Assembly: GCA_021773395.1 (NCBI GenBank)
Contig: JAJFKB010000025.1
Span: forward strand, 1-64,000
Reading direction: 5' to 3'
Length of the DNA: 64,000 nt
Source: Gammaproteobacteria bacterium
Lineage (GTDB): Bacteria > Pseudomonadota > Gammaproteobacteria > Pseudomonadales > IMCC2047
Below are positions 25,897 to 35,013 of the stretch, piece after piece; within the stretch, counting starts at the first letter, position 1; the number at the start of each line of letters is the position of its first letter. The position numbers were made by a program, and so were the translations under genes. A model generated the notes under the pieces. The model was not told where the DNA came from, made no database searches, and saw nothing but the letters and a program-made list of their open reading frames with translations.

Positions 25897-26805
25897 ATGA
25901 AGAAAGAATCCTCAGAAATTAGTACTCTCTGTCCCGTGCCTCGCAAGGGCGTTCATGTTGTGTCTGCATTGCGCATACCGAAACCAGGTGAGCCAGCCAT
26001 TGAAGAGCAGTGCCAAGTGGTTGAAGAAGATGCGCTGACGCTTGATATAGAAAATATTGGCAAGTATACCCTGATGTGGACACCCACAGAAAACATCAAC
26101 GGCGCAATTGGGTTTACTGATGTCGATGGTGTACTGGGCGAATCGGAAAACCCGGAAGCGCTTGCGCTGGCCGCTGGCTTCGCATACACCGAGGGCATTA
26201 TACGAGGACTCAGTGACATTTTGACGATGGCGGTTTGCCCCGATGAGCCGGGGGTTGTCAAAATGCAGCTGGTGAATCCCGAGCTGGCGGCGGTGCGGCG
26301 TCGTGATGTCATTATCACCAGCTCCTGTGGTATCTGTGGCAAGCGCGATATTGTTGAAAACAACGCCTACGGCCTGCAATCAGTGACGGATGAGATGCGC
26401 ATGGGTGAGCAGGGATTTGCACATTTGATGCAGCAAATGAAAGAGGGCCAACAGATTTTCCAGCAGACCGGAGGCAGTCATGCGGCGGCTATTTTTTCAG
26501 CTGAAGGAAGCATTTTCTCCGTAGCCGAGGATTTGGGACGTCATAACGCGCTGGACAAAGTGATCGGTCGCCATTTGTTGGAGCAAAAGAGCTTTCGCAA
26601 TTGCGGGGTGCTGATGTCCAGTCGCCTAAGCCTTGAAATGGCTGTCAAAGCGGTGCGTTCAGGGCTCGAAGTGATAGCCGCAGTTAGCGCACCTACCTCC
26701 CTGGCTATTGATGTTGCCGATACTTTTGGTGTCACGCTATGCGGATTCGTGCGGGGCGAAAGAGCCACGGTATTTACTCATCCGCACCGGGTGATTAGCC
26801 GCTAG
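25897..26805 (+). CDS. fdhD: FdhD-type sulfurtransferase for bis-MGD enzymes
   Basis: Protein of 302 residues. FdhD takes sulfur from a cysteine desulfurase and places it on the molybdenum of bis-MGD enzymes such as formate dehydrogenase. Family motifs are seen: the loop SSCGICGKRDI with the two sulfur-relaying cysteines (usual form CGVCG), TGGSHAAAIFS (usual TGGLHAAA), EDLGRHNALDKVIG and SSRLSLEMAVKA. It lies directly after the DMSO-reductase-family operon, which marks that enzyme as its client. Hairpins upstream cover the start region. Confidence 0.92.
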   Translation: MKKESSEISTLCPVPRKGVHVVSALRIPKPGEPAIEEQCQVVEEDALTLDIENIGKYTLMWTPTENINGAIGFTDVDGVLGESENPEALALAAGFAYTEGIIRGLSDILTMAVCPDEPGVVKMQLVNPELAAVRRRDVIITSSCGICGKRDIVENNAYGLQSVTDEMRMGEQGFAHLMQQMKEGQQIFQQTGGSHAAAIFSAEGSIFSVAEDLGRHNALDKVIGRHLLEQKSFRNCGVLMSSRLSLEMAVKAVRSGLEVIAAVSAPTSLAIDVADTFGVTLCGFVRGERATVFTHPHRVISR

Positions 26806-27188
26806 TCATCGTCATCCATAAGCTGTCTAGTAACACTGATCGCTCAACGCCAAGTGTTTGACCAGCCCGAATATTTCACCAGTATGCCTAAAATAGCTCT
26901 GAAGCCCCTATACATATTGGCTTTGATCTAAAATCGACTCGGTGATGGTTTGTCAGCGGCATGTGGCTGGTCAGATTCAAATTGGTTCTGTACTGAATTG
27001 AACGCACAGGCTCCCTGCACCTCAGAATAACTGCACTTGCGGTCGCGAGCACACTCAAATTCAACAAAGCCCGCTTTAAAATCCTGGTGCCCGGTTAAAA
27101 ATCCGGGCTAGCCTCCAGTTTGGCGCAGAAGGTCTTTGCGATGCTTCGCCCATTTCCCTTTTTCTCCTCATTCCCCTCATTCCCCTTG
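26806..27188. other. intergenic region with no gene seen
   Basis: Frames are short and broken on both strands and no known RNA is recognised. The last part becomes very pyrimidine- and T-rich before the regulator's operator array begins at 27189. Confidence 0.5.
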
Positions 27189-27249
27189 TTAGTAATATGT
27201 TCTATTCCTTTTTTAGTAATAATTTTAATTACCTATTTAGTTATTGTTT
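27189..27249 (+). promoter_or_regulatory. operator array (site C) upstream of the XRE regulator gene
   Basis: Three copies of TTAGTAAT or TTAGTTAT start at 27189, 27213 and 27237, exactly 24 bases apart. The third forms part of the near-palindrome ATTACCTATTTAGTTAT (27228-27244) followed by TTGTTT, the same layout as sites A (4584) and B (12007). It ends about 80 bases before the regulator start, as expected for autoregulation. Confidence 0.62.
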
Positions 27250-27326
27250 GTGTTACATTTAGCCAACTTTGCTGATCTTGAAGCTGGTAATTATTTCATT
27301 TTTCGAATATTAATCAGGTAATACTT

Positions 27327-28190
27327 ATGGCGTTGCAGAAACCAAAAAGTCTGGGCGAGTTGTTGCGTAAGTGGCGATCAATGCGCAATTTAAGTCAGCT
27401 TGATCTCGCGGAAAAAGCGGAAACTTCAGCACGACATATTAGTTTTATTGAGACCGGGCGAGGGCGACCGAGTAAGGGGCTGTTAATGCGCCTGGCAGAT
27501 GTGCTGGAAATTCCTTTGCGAGCCCGTAATACGCTTCTGGAGTCCGCCGGGTTCGCTTCATGCTACAGTGAGACAGGGCTGTCAGAGCCAGAAATGGAGC
27601 AGGTCAGAAAAACACTGGAGTTTATCTGTCGGGCTACAGAGCCTTATCCTGTTATGATTATTGATCGTTACTGGAATATTCTCATGGCCAATGAGGCGAT
27701 GAAGTGTATTTCTGAAATCTTCGTAGCGGACAGCACCATGCTGGATCAGGAGGGGATCAACCTGATGCGATTGGTTTTGCATCCTCGATGCTGGCGCAAA
27801 AATATTCAGAATATCGTCGAGTTTGAGCCCTATATGGCCAGTCGTGTTTTGCGTGCACTTAACACGGATCCTCAGGATAGAAAAATGAGAGCTCTTTGGG
27901 AGGAGGTTTGTTCCTATTCCGATGAGGATGAAACATCATCCAGCGATTCGTGGGATGGCTTACCGCAGTTACTCAAACCAATTCACTTAAAGAACAAAGA
28001 CTTTGAGCTCAAGCTTTTTACCACGATCGCTACCTTGGGCGCTCCGCAGGATATTACGCTGCAAGAATTACGTATAGAGTGTGGTTTTCCGGTCGATAAG
28101 CATTCTGAAAAATGTTTGCAGCATCTTCGAGTGCAGCGCAAAAAAGGTGAAGTCGGCCATCAACTTGATGGCAAACTACAGGGGATCTAA
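27327..28190 (+). CDS. XRE-family regulator with MmyB-like ligand-binding domain
   Basis: Protein of 287 residues. Residues about 8-65 are a helix-turn-helix of the XRE/Cro type (LGELLRKWRSMRNLSQLDLA, then TSARHISFIETGRGRPS). Residues about 95-270 match the MmyB-like ligand-binding domain, a PAS-like pocket that opens with a PYPVMIIDRYWNILMANEAM segment. Such regulators are thought to sense hydrophobic or fatty-acid-like ligands and often control oxidoreductase genes. Its own promoter carries the palindrome shared with the envelope operon and the molybdenum hydroxylase operon, so it is the best candidate for the protein that binds all three. Confidence 0.85.
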   Translation: MALQKPKSLGELLRKWRSMRNLSQLDLAEKAETSARHISFIETGRGRPSKGLLMRLADVLEIPLRARNTLLESAGFASCYSETGLSEPEMEQVRKTLEFICRATEPYPVMIIDRYWNILMANEAMKCISEIFVADSTMLDQEGINLMRLVLHPRCWRKNIQNIVEFEPYMASRVLRALNTDPQDRKMRALWEEVCSYSDEDETSSSDSWDGLPQLLKPIHLKNKDFELKLFTTIATLGAPQDITLQELRIECGFPVDKHSEKCLQHLRVQRKKGEVGHQLDGKLQGI

Positions 28191-28200
28191 TCGCTCAATA

Positions 28201-28219
28201 AGGCACCGGGCAGGTGCCT
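28201..28219. terminator. small hairpin between convergent genes
   Basis: AGGCACC (28201-28207) pairs with GGTGCCT (28213-28219) around GGGCA. It lies between the ends of the XRE gene (+) and proS (-). On the minus strand it is followed by TTATT; no T tract is seen on the plus strand. Confidence 0.4.
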
Positions 28220-28232
28220 CACTCGGAGATGC

Positions 28233-29963
28233 TTAACCCTCTAGCTGGCTGTGTAAGAAATCGATCACCTGGTCTTTAGCAATATCCTGGCGCTCTAGGC
28301 CACGCCGTTCCTGATATTCAATCAGGCCATCTTTCAGCCCACGGTCACCGATGACCAGTCGATGTGGGATACCAATAAGCTCCATGTCAGCCATTTTAAC
28401 ACCGGGACTGGTTTTTTTGTCCCGATCATCCAGCAATACTTCATATCCGCTGTCGAGCAGAGATTGGTAAACACGGTCAGTCTCTTCGCGAACCAGCTCT
28501 GATTTGTCGTAATTGAGCGCAACAATACCAATTTGGAAAGGGGCAATTGCCTGAGGCCACATAATGCCTTTCTCATCGTTGTTTTGTTCTATGGCCGCTG
28601 CTACCACGCGGGTGACACCGATGCCATAACAGCCCATCGTCATTACTTGCGTTTGACCTTTGTCGTTGAGCACCACGGCATTCATGGCGTTGGCATACTT
28701 TTGTCCAAGCTGGAAAATATGTCCCACTTCAATGCCGCGCTTCATGACCAGCTGGCCCTGGCCATCGGGGCTGGGGTCACCCTCCTCAACATTTCTAAGA
28801 TCGGCTATCTCATCATAGCGGGTATCTTTTTCCCAATTCACGCTGCTAAGATGCTTGCCGTCCATATTTGCCCCGCAGGTGAAATCATTTAAGACGCTAG
28901 CGCTGCGATCCACGATGACCGGTATAGGTATGTTTACGGGGCCTATGGAACCAACACTGCAGCCCAGAGCATTTTTAATCTGTTCATCGCTGGCAAAGGT
29001 CAAGGGCGCTTTAATTGCCGGTAGTTTTTCGGCCTTTAGCTCATTCAGGCTGTGATCGCCGCGCAGAACGAGCGCGATCAGCGGATTTTCTTCGGAATCA
29101 GTGGCTTCGCCCAAGACAATCAATGTCTTTGCAACCTGCTTCGGTTGGATGCCCAGGAAGCGGGTAACATCTTCAATTGTATGTTGGTTTGGTGTATCGA
29201 CCTCTGTTAATTGCGCTTTGGTGTCCTTTGTCGAGGGTTCCGGCGTAACTGCCTCAGCCATTTCGATATTGGCAGCGAAATCACTGCTGTCACTGAATGC
29301 GATCAGATCTTCACCGGACTCAGCAAGTACGTGGAACTCTTGGGACTGGCTGCCGCCAATACTGCCGGAATCCGCCTGAACTGCTCGAAAATCGAGTCCC
29401 ATACGCGAAAAAATGGTGCTGTATGCCTGGAACATCGCATCGTAGGTTTGTTGCAAGCTCTGCTGATCAAGGTGGAAAGAATAAGCATCTTTCATGATAA
29501 ATTCACGGGAGCGCATCACACCGAAACGTGGACGTACTTCATCGCGAAACTTGGTCTGGATCTGATAGTAATTAACCGGTAGCTGTTTGTAACTTTTAAG
29601 TTCATTACGTGCCAGATCCGTAATCACTTCCTCATGTGTCGGGCCTAAACAAAATTCACGATTGTGACGGTCATGCATCCGTAGAAGCTCTGGACCGAAC
29701 TGCTCCCAGCGACCCGATTCCATCCAAAGCTCAGCCGGTTGTACTGCAGGCATCAGAACTTCCAATGCACCGGTTTTGTCCATCTCTTCGCGGATTATTT
29801 TTTCCACTTTTCGTAATACCCTTAACCCTAATGGCTGCCAGGTGTACAAACCGGAAGCAAGCTTGCGGATCATGCCTGAGCGCAACATCAGCTGGTGACT
29901 GATCACTGCTGCATCTGCAGGTGTTTCTTTCAGGGTATTGATAAGGAATTGAGTAGCACGCAT
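28233..29963 (-). CDS. proS: prolyl-tRNA synthetase
   Basis: Protein of 576 residues, the bacterial (long, with insertion domain) form of prolyl-tRNA synthetase, which charges tRNA-Pro. Class II motifs are visible: motif 2 region [21 protein letters not shown], the TXE-like loop [15 protein letters not shown] and the motif 3 region [18 protein letters not shown]. The editing (YbaK-like) insertion covers about residues 225-380 and the anticodon-binding domain the last 100 residues. The start ATG 29963 gives the usual [16 protein letters not shown]-terminus; the frame is open a little further upstream. Confidence 0.96.
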   Translation of the reverse strand: MRATQFLINTLKETPADAAVISHQLMLRSGMIRKLASGLYTWQPLGLRVLRKVEKIIREEMDKTGALEVLMPAVQPAELWMESGRWEQFGPELLRMHDRHNREFCLGPTHEEVITDLARNELKSYKQLPVNYYQIQTKFRDEVRPRFGVMRSREFIMKDAYSFHLDQQSLQQTYDAMFQAYSTIFSRMGLDFRAVQADSGSIGGSQSQEFHVLAESGEDLIAFSDSSDFAANIEMAEAVTPEPSTKDTKAQLTEVDTPNQHTIEDVTRFLGIQPKQVAKTLIVLGEATDSEENPLIALVLRGDHSLNELKAEKLPAIKAPLTFASDEQIKNALGCSVGSIGPVNIPIPVIVDRSASVLNDFTCGANMDGKHLSSVNWEKDTRYDEIADLRNVEEGDPSPDGQGQLVMKRGIEVGHIFQLGQKYANAMNAVVLNDKGQTQVMTMGCYGIGVTRVVAAAIEQNNDEKGIMWPQAIAPFQIGIVALNYDKSELVREETDRVYQSLLDSGYEVLLDDRDKKTSPGVKMADMELIGIPHRLVIGDRGLKDGLIEYQERRGLERQDIAKDQVIDFLHSQLEG

Positions 29964-30080
29964 GAGTTGATATTGCCTTGATTGGTAACCGAAACCACGC
30001 ATTGTAAAGTTAGCAGGGAGGATATTCCAGAGACTATGCTAATATTGTATCAAGGTGATTCAATAAGAGTGGTAAGCAGT

Positions 30081-30677
30081 ATGATCAAACCTTTCTCTCA
30101 AGCGTGTGAAAATAATAAAAACCCTATACTAAAAATACTTAAAGAGGCTTTCGCGCCGGTGCAGTCGGTTTTGGAAATTGGCAGCGGCACAGGGCAGCAT
30201 GCGGTGTATTTTGCAGAGCACTTGCCACACCTTATCTGGCAACCGACAGATTTAGAGGAAAACCTCGATGGCATCGCCTGTTGGATCGAAGAGCATAATA
30301 GCCTTTCAAATCTTAAAATGCCCCGCTCGTTAGATATATCGAATATACCCTGGCCAGTTGCGCCTGTTGACGGAGTATTTTCCGCAAACACGCTGCACAT
30401 AATGGGCGAGCCGGAAGTTGTTCAGTTTTTTGAAGGTCTGTCTTATGCCTTGGTCAGCGGTGGTACGCTCTGTATCTATGGCCCCTTTAACTATGCCGGA
30501 AAGTTCACCAGCGACAGTAATGCACAGTTTAATAAATGGCTGTATCAGCAAAATCCAAAAAGTGCGATTCGGGATTTTGAATGGGTGAGTCAGTTAGCCG
30601 AAAATGCTGGGCTTGTGCTGGTCAAAGATCATCCAATGCCAGCCAATAATCGCTTGTTACAATGGCGGAGAGCCTAG
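30081..30677 (+). CDS. DUF938 family SAM-dependent methyltransferase
   Basis: Protein of 198 residues. It has a class I methyltransferase fold: SAM-binding loop VLEIGSGTGQHAVYFAEHLP, then WQPTDLEEN and GVFSANTLHIMGEPEVVQFF. The opening KPFSQACENNKNPILKILKE is typical of DUF938. Substrate unknown. ATG 30081 is chosen because it gives the family N-terminus; the frame is open from 29982 but that would reach into the proS control region. It is divergent from proS. Confidence 0.88.
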   Translation: MIKPFSQACENNKNPILKILKEAFAPVQSVLEIGSGTGQHAVYFAEHLPHLIWQPTDLEENLDGIACWIEEHNSLSNLKMPRSLDISNIPWPVAPVDGVFSANTLHIMGEPEVVQFFEGLSYALVSGGTLCIYGPFNYAGKFTSDSNAQFNKWLYQQNPKSAIRDFEWVSQLAENAGLVLVKDHPMPANNRLLQWRRA

Positions 30678-30831
30678 CGACGCTCAATCCTTTAACAAAG
30701 TTCGCGCTTTAGCCGGATAAAACAAACAAAAAGTCTAAACAATCAGCCAATAAGTGGCGGTTAATGGACGCTTTCAGTATCATTAGCGCTTCGTTTTTAT
30801 CCCATAATTTTGTCAAGAGATATAAGTCAAA

Positions 30832-33800
30832 ATGCTTCAGTTGCGTGGTGCTCCTGCTCTTTCTTCATTTCGTTTAAAAAAATGCTTAGACCAGTTAACA
30901 AATGCGGTCCCCGTTATTACTGGCGTCTATGCAGAGTATATGCACTTCGCTGAATTGGCAGAGCCGCTTGATGAAGAACAAAGGCAAGTGCTGGAGAGAC
31001 TGCTTACCTATGGCCCCCAGACGCAAACGGAGCAGGCTGTCGGCGAGCTGTTGTTGGTGGTGCCACGGTTTGGCACTATTTCGCCATGGTCCAGCAAGGC
31101 GACGGATATTGCCCATAACTGTGGATTACAAAGCGTACGCAGACTGGAGCGAGGCGTAGCCTATTACCTGAAATCTTCCGCTGAACTATCGGCACAGGAA
31201 CGGCGGGTGGCAGCTGAGATTCTGTATGATCGGATGACAGAAGCCGTTTTATCGAAAATGGAAGAGGCTGAGGCATTGTTCCATCATGCACAACCCAAAC
31301 CTGTGGCTCATGTGAATCTATTACAAGATGGGCGAGAGGCTTTGATGGAGGCCAACACCAACTTGGGATTGGCTTTGGCAGAGGATGAGATTGACTATCT
31401 GGTTGAGAACTTTACGGCGATGGGGCGAAATCCGACCGATGTCGAGCTGATGATGTTCGCCCAGGCAAACTCCGAACACTGCCGTCATAAAATTTTTAAT
31501 GCGGATTGGATTATTGATGGCGAAGAACAGGATAGATCGCTGTTCGCCATGATCCGCAATACCACCCAGCTCAACGGTGAAGGCGTGTTATCCGCCTATT
31601 CGGATAACTCGGCGGTAATTGAGGGTTCCAGAGCCGGGCGCTTCTATCCTGACCCCAATACCAAAGAGTACGCCGCCAATGATCAGGATGTGCACATCCT
31701 GATGAAAGTGGAAACCCACAACCACCCAACGGCTATCGCCCCCTATCCCGGAGCATCAACTGGTTCCGGAGGCGAAATTCGCGACGAGGGTGCGACGGGG
31801 AAGGGCGCAAAACCAAAAGCGGGGCTTACCGGTTTTTCCGTTTCAAACCTTAAAATCCCTGGTTTTGAACAACCTTGGGAAACCCATTATGGCAAGCCGG
31901 ATCGTATCGTATCCGCTTTAGAAATCATGGTCGATGGCCCCTTGGGTGGTGCTGGCTTTAATAATGAATTTGGTCGTCCCAATCTATGTGGTTATTTTCG
32001 TACTTTTGAGGAAAAAGCATCCGGCGCGGCGGGTGAAGAGATACGCGGTTACCACAAACCCATCATGATTGCCGGAGGGCTGGGTAATATTCGCGCAGAC
32101 CATGTTGATAAAGGCACGATTCCCGCAGGTACTAAACTGGTGTTGCTAGGAGGTCCGGCCATGCTGATCGGGCTGGGTGGCGGTGCCGCCTCCTCGATGG
32201 CCTCAGGCAGCAGTAGTGCGGATCTGGATTTTGCATCGGTTCAACGTGACAATCCGGAAATGGAGCGTCGCTGTCAGGAAGTCATCGATCAATGCTGGCA
32301 GATGGGTGAGCATAACCCCATTGCCTTTATACATGATATTGGTGCGGGTGGCCTTTCCAATGCCTTTCCGGAATTGGTCGCTGACTGTGACAAAGGTGGG
32401 CGTATCCAGTTGCGCAATGTGCCCAACGACGAGCCGGGCATGTCACCTTTGGAGATCTGGTGTAATGAATCACAAGAGCGTTATTCATTGGCTGTCAGGC
32501 CAGAGGATTGGGATCGGTTCGAGGCGATCTGTCAGCGAGAGCGTTGCCTCTACGCGGTACTAGGCGAAGCCACGTCAGAACGGCAGTTAGTGGTAGAGGA
32601 TAGCCACTTTGAGAACAAGCCTGTTGATATGCCGCTTGATGTGCTCCTGGGCAAAACTCCGAAGATGTTGCGTCAAGTGCAGCGCACAACGTTTCAGCGC
32701 AAAGCGTTCGATAGCCGCACGATAGACCTGCAGGAAGCGGCGAAGCGGGTGCTCAAGCTGCCAACTGTTGCCAGCAAAAGTTTTCTGATCACTATTGGTG
32801 ATCGCTCGATCACCGGTATGGTGGCGCGAGATCAGTTTGTCGGTCCCTGGCAGGTACCAGTGGCAGATGCGGCGGTGACTATCAGTGCTTATGATACCTA
32901 TGTCGGCGAAGCGATGGCGATGGGGGAACGTACGCCGGTTGCACTGATTAACGCCCCGGCCTCGGGGCGCCTGGCGATTGCCGAGGCCATCACCAATATC
33001 GCCAGTGCCAACATCGGCGATATGAGTAAGATCAAACTTTCCGCCAACTGGATGGCGGCGGCCGGACATCCGGGAGAGGATGAAAATCTGTATGACACGG
33101 TAAAAGCGGTTGGGATGGAAGTCTGTCCTGCTCTCGGTATTGCCGTGCCAGTCGGCAAAGACTCCATGTCCATGCGTACCCAATGGCAGGAAAATGGCGA
33201 GCAGAAAAGCGTCACCGCGCCGCTGTCGTTGATCATCAGTGGATTTGCGCCGGTTATAGATGTCCGAAAAACGGTGACACCGCAATTGCGTAATGACTCC
33301 GGGCCAAGCGACCTGATATTAATCGATCTGGGGCGTGGACAGAACCGGCTGGGTGGCTCAGCACTGGCACAGGTATACAAACAAATTGGTGATCAATCTC
33401 CTGACCTGGATGACGCGGAAGATTTAAAAGCTCTTTTTGCAGTTATTCAGGGACTGATAGAGGATCAACTGCTGCTGGCCTACCATGATCGTTCCGATGG
33501 GGGGCTGTTTGCGACTCTCTGTGAAATGGCCTTTGCCGGACGGGTCGGGTTGGATGTGAATTTGGATCTGCTGGCTGACGAGGCTGAACAACTCAGTGCG
33601 ACCCTCTTTGCCGAGGAACTGGGTGCTGTTATACAGATTTCAGCGGAAAACACCGAGGTGGTGTTATCCCAGTTTGTCGCAGCGGGATTAGGTGACTGTA
33701 CGCAGGTTATAGCTGGTCTGAATGACCGGGACAATCTCTGCTTCACCTTCCAGGATCAAAAGGTACTCGAGATGACCCGAGTGCAGGCACAACGCTGGTG

Positions 33801-34734
33801 GGCCGAAACCAGCTATCAGATTCAAGCGTTGCGCGACAATGCCGACTGCGCACAGCAGGAATTCAATGGGCTGCTGGATGAGTCGAATGCGGGGTTATCT
33901 GCGGCATTAACCTATAATCAAAATGAAGATGTTTCCGCGCCTTATATCAATAGCGGCGTGCGGCCACGTATTGCCGTGCTTCGAGAACAGGGTGTTAACG
34001 GACAACTGGAAATGGCTGCCGCCTTCGATCGCGCGGGATTTTCCAGCATTGATGTACATATGAGTGACATCTTATCCGGACGTGTGACCCTGGATGACTT
34101 CAAAGGCCTGGTTGCCTGCGGCGGGTTCTCCTACGGTGATGTATTGGGAGCGGGGGAAGGCTGGGCTAAGTCGATACTGTTTAATCCGCAGGCGCGTGAT
34201 CAGTTCAGCAACTTTTTCCAACGTCAGGATGCTTTTACCCTTGGCGTTTGCAACGGCTGCCAGATGCTCTCCAACCTGCATGAATTGATACCGGGCACCG
34301 AGCATTGGCCGCATTTTGTGCGCAATCAGTCAGAACAGTTTGAAGCGCGAGTGGCGATGGTCGAAGTCCAGCAATCGAATTCAATCCTGCTGCAGGGTAT
34401 GGTTGGATCGCGAATGCCGATAGCGGTTGCCCATGGTGAGGGGCGCGCTGAGTTTGGTAAGACGGATAATATAGAAGCACTGAATGCGATGGGACAGATC
34501 GCATTACGCTATATCGACAATTACGGTGAGATTACCGAAAGCTATCCGCATAACCCCAATGGCTCGCCCCAAGGTGTCACCGGCCTGACCAACAGCGATG
34601 GCCGTGTCACCATCATGATGCCACACCCCGAGCGGGTATTTCGAGCCGTGCAGAACTCCTGGTATCCCGAAGAATGGGATGAAGATGGTGCCTGGTTGCG
34701 TTTGTTCCGTAATGCAAGAGTTTGGTTGGGATAG
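30832..34734 (+). CDS. purL: phosphoribosylformylglycinamidine synthase (large, PurL type)
   Basis: Protein of 1300 residues, the single-chain gammaproteobacterial form. It turns FGAR, glutamine and ATP into FGAM in purine synthesis. Domains in order are the N-terminal PurS-like part (to about 150), a linker, two AIR-synthase-like halves (motifs [40 protein letters not shown]) and a C-terminal glutamine amidotransferase domain from about residue 1040 with the nucleophile cysteine in GVCNGCQM and a late [12 protein letters not shown] histidine motif. Length and motifs are complete. Confidence 0.98.
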   Translation: MLQLRGAPALSSFRLKKCLDQLTNAVPVITGVYAEYMHFAELAEPLDEEQRQVLERLLTYGPQTQTEQAVGELLLVVPRFGTISPWSSKATDIAHNCGLQSVRRLERGVAYYLKSSAELSAQERRVAAEILYDRMTEAVLSKMEEAEALFHHAQPKPVAHVNLLQDGREALMEANTNLGLALAEDEIDYLVENFTAMGRNPTDVELMMFAQANSEHCRHKIFNADWIIDGEEQDRSLFAMIRNTTQLNGEGVLSAYSDNSAVIEGSRAGRFYPDPNTKEYAANDQDVHILMKVETHNHPTAIAPYPGASTGSGGEIRDEGATGKGAKPKAGLTGFSVSNLKIPGFEQPWETHYGKPDRIVSALEIMVDGPLGGAGFNNEFGRPNLCGYFRTFEEKASGAAGEEIRGYHKPIMIAGGLGNIRADHVDKGTIPAGTKLVLLGGPAMLIGLGGGAASSMASGSSSADLDFASVQRDNPEMERRCQEVIDQCWQMGEHNPIAFIHDIGAGGLSNAFPELVADCDKGGRIQLRNVPNDEPGMSPLEIWCNESQERYSLAVRPEDWDRFEAICQRERCLYAVLGEATSERQLVVEDSHFENKPVDMPLDVLLGKTPKMLRQVQRTTFQRKAFDSRTIDLQEAAKRVLKLPTVASKSFLITIGDRSITGMVARDQFVGPWQVPVADAAVTISAYDTYVGEAMAMGERTPVALINAPASGRLAIAEAITNIASANIGDMSKIKLSANWMAAAGHPGEDENLYDTVKAVGMEVCPALGIAVPVGKDSMSMRTQWQENGEQKSVTAPLSLIISGFAPVIDVRKTVTPQLRNDSGPSDLILIDLGRGQNRLGGSALAQVYKQIGDQSPDLDDAEDLKALFAVIQGLIEDQLLLAYHDRSDGGLFATLCEMAFAGRVGLDVNLDLLADEAEQLSATLFAEELGAVIQISAENTEVVLSQFVAAGLGDCTQVIAGLNDRDNLCFTFQDQKVLEMTRVQAQRWWAETSYQIQALRDNADCAQQEFNGLLDESNAGLSAALTYNQNEDVSAPYINSGVRPRIAVLREQGVNGQLEMAAAFDRAGFSSIDVHMSDILSGRVTLDDFKGLVACGGFSYGDVLGAGEGWAKSILFNPQARDQFSNFFQRQDAFTLGVCNGCQMLSNLHELIPGTEHWPHFVRNQSEQFEARVAMVEVQQSNSILLQGMVGSRMPIAVAHGEGRAEFGKTDNIEALNAMGQIALRYIDNYGEITESYPHNPNGSPQGVTGLTNSDGRVTIMMPHPERVFRAVQNSWYPEEWDEDGAWLRLFRNARVWLG

Positions 34735-34946
34735 ATGATTAGTTAACGAATACCTGTGAGTCCGGCCACTGCGCTGCGCTTTTCGAGTGTTTAGCCGGAC
34801 AGAAATACAAAGCCCCCTTAGAGGCTGTTAGGTGACTATTTTCTGGTTTATCATCGGCATTTAATTGCCTACCAGCCGACATAAGACATGGATTAGTTCG
34901 ACCGTTTTAAGCTGAGTAACAGTATTTTAAAAAGCCAGAGTTTAAC

Positions 34947-34977
34947 CGTTTGAGATCGCAATATGTGACCTCAAACG
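34947..34977 (-). terminator. hairpin after the propeller/DUF5648-like gene
   Basis: CGTTTGAG (34947-34954) pairs with CTCAAACG (34970-34977), with partial inner pairing. Read on the minus strand it follows the end of the gene at 35014 and leads into a T-rich stretch. Moderately convincing. Confidence 0.45.
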
Positions 34978-35013
34978 TTCACGGTGTTAGCCGTTCACTG
35001 CCGCACAGGTAGT

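Noticed and set aside
32587-33285. Minus-strand frame of 232 codons inside purL
   Set aside because: Antisense to a complete purL with intact motifs; the translation is rich in R, H and S, typical of a shadow frame.
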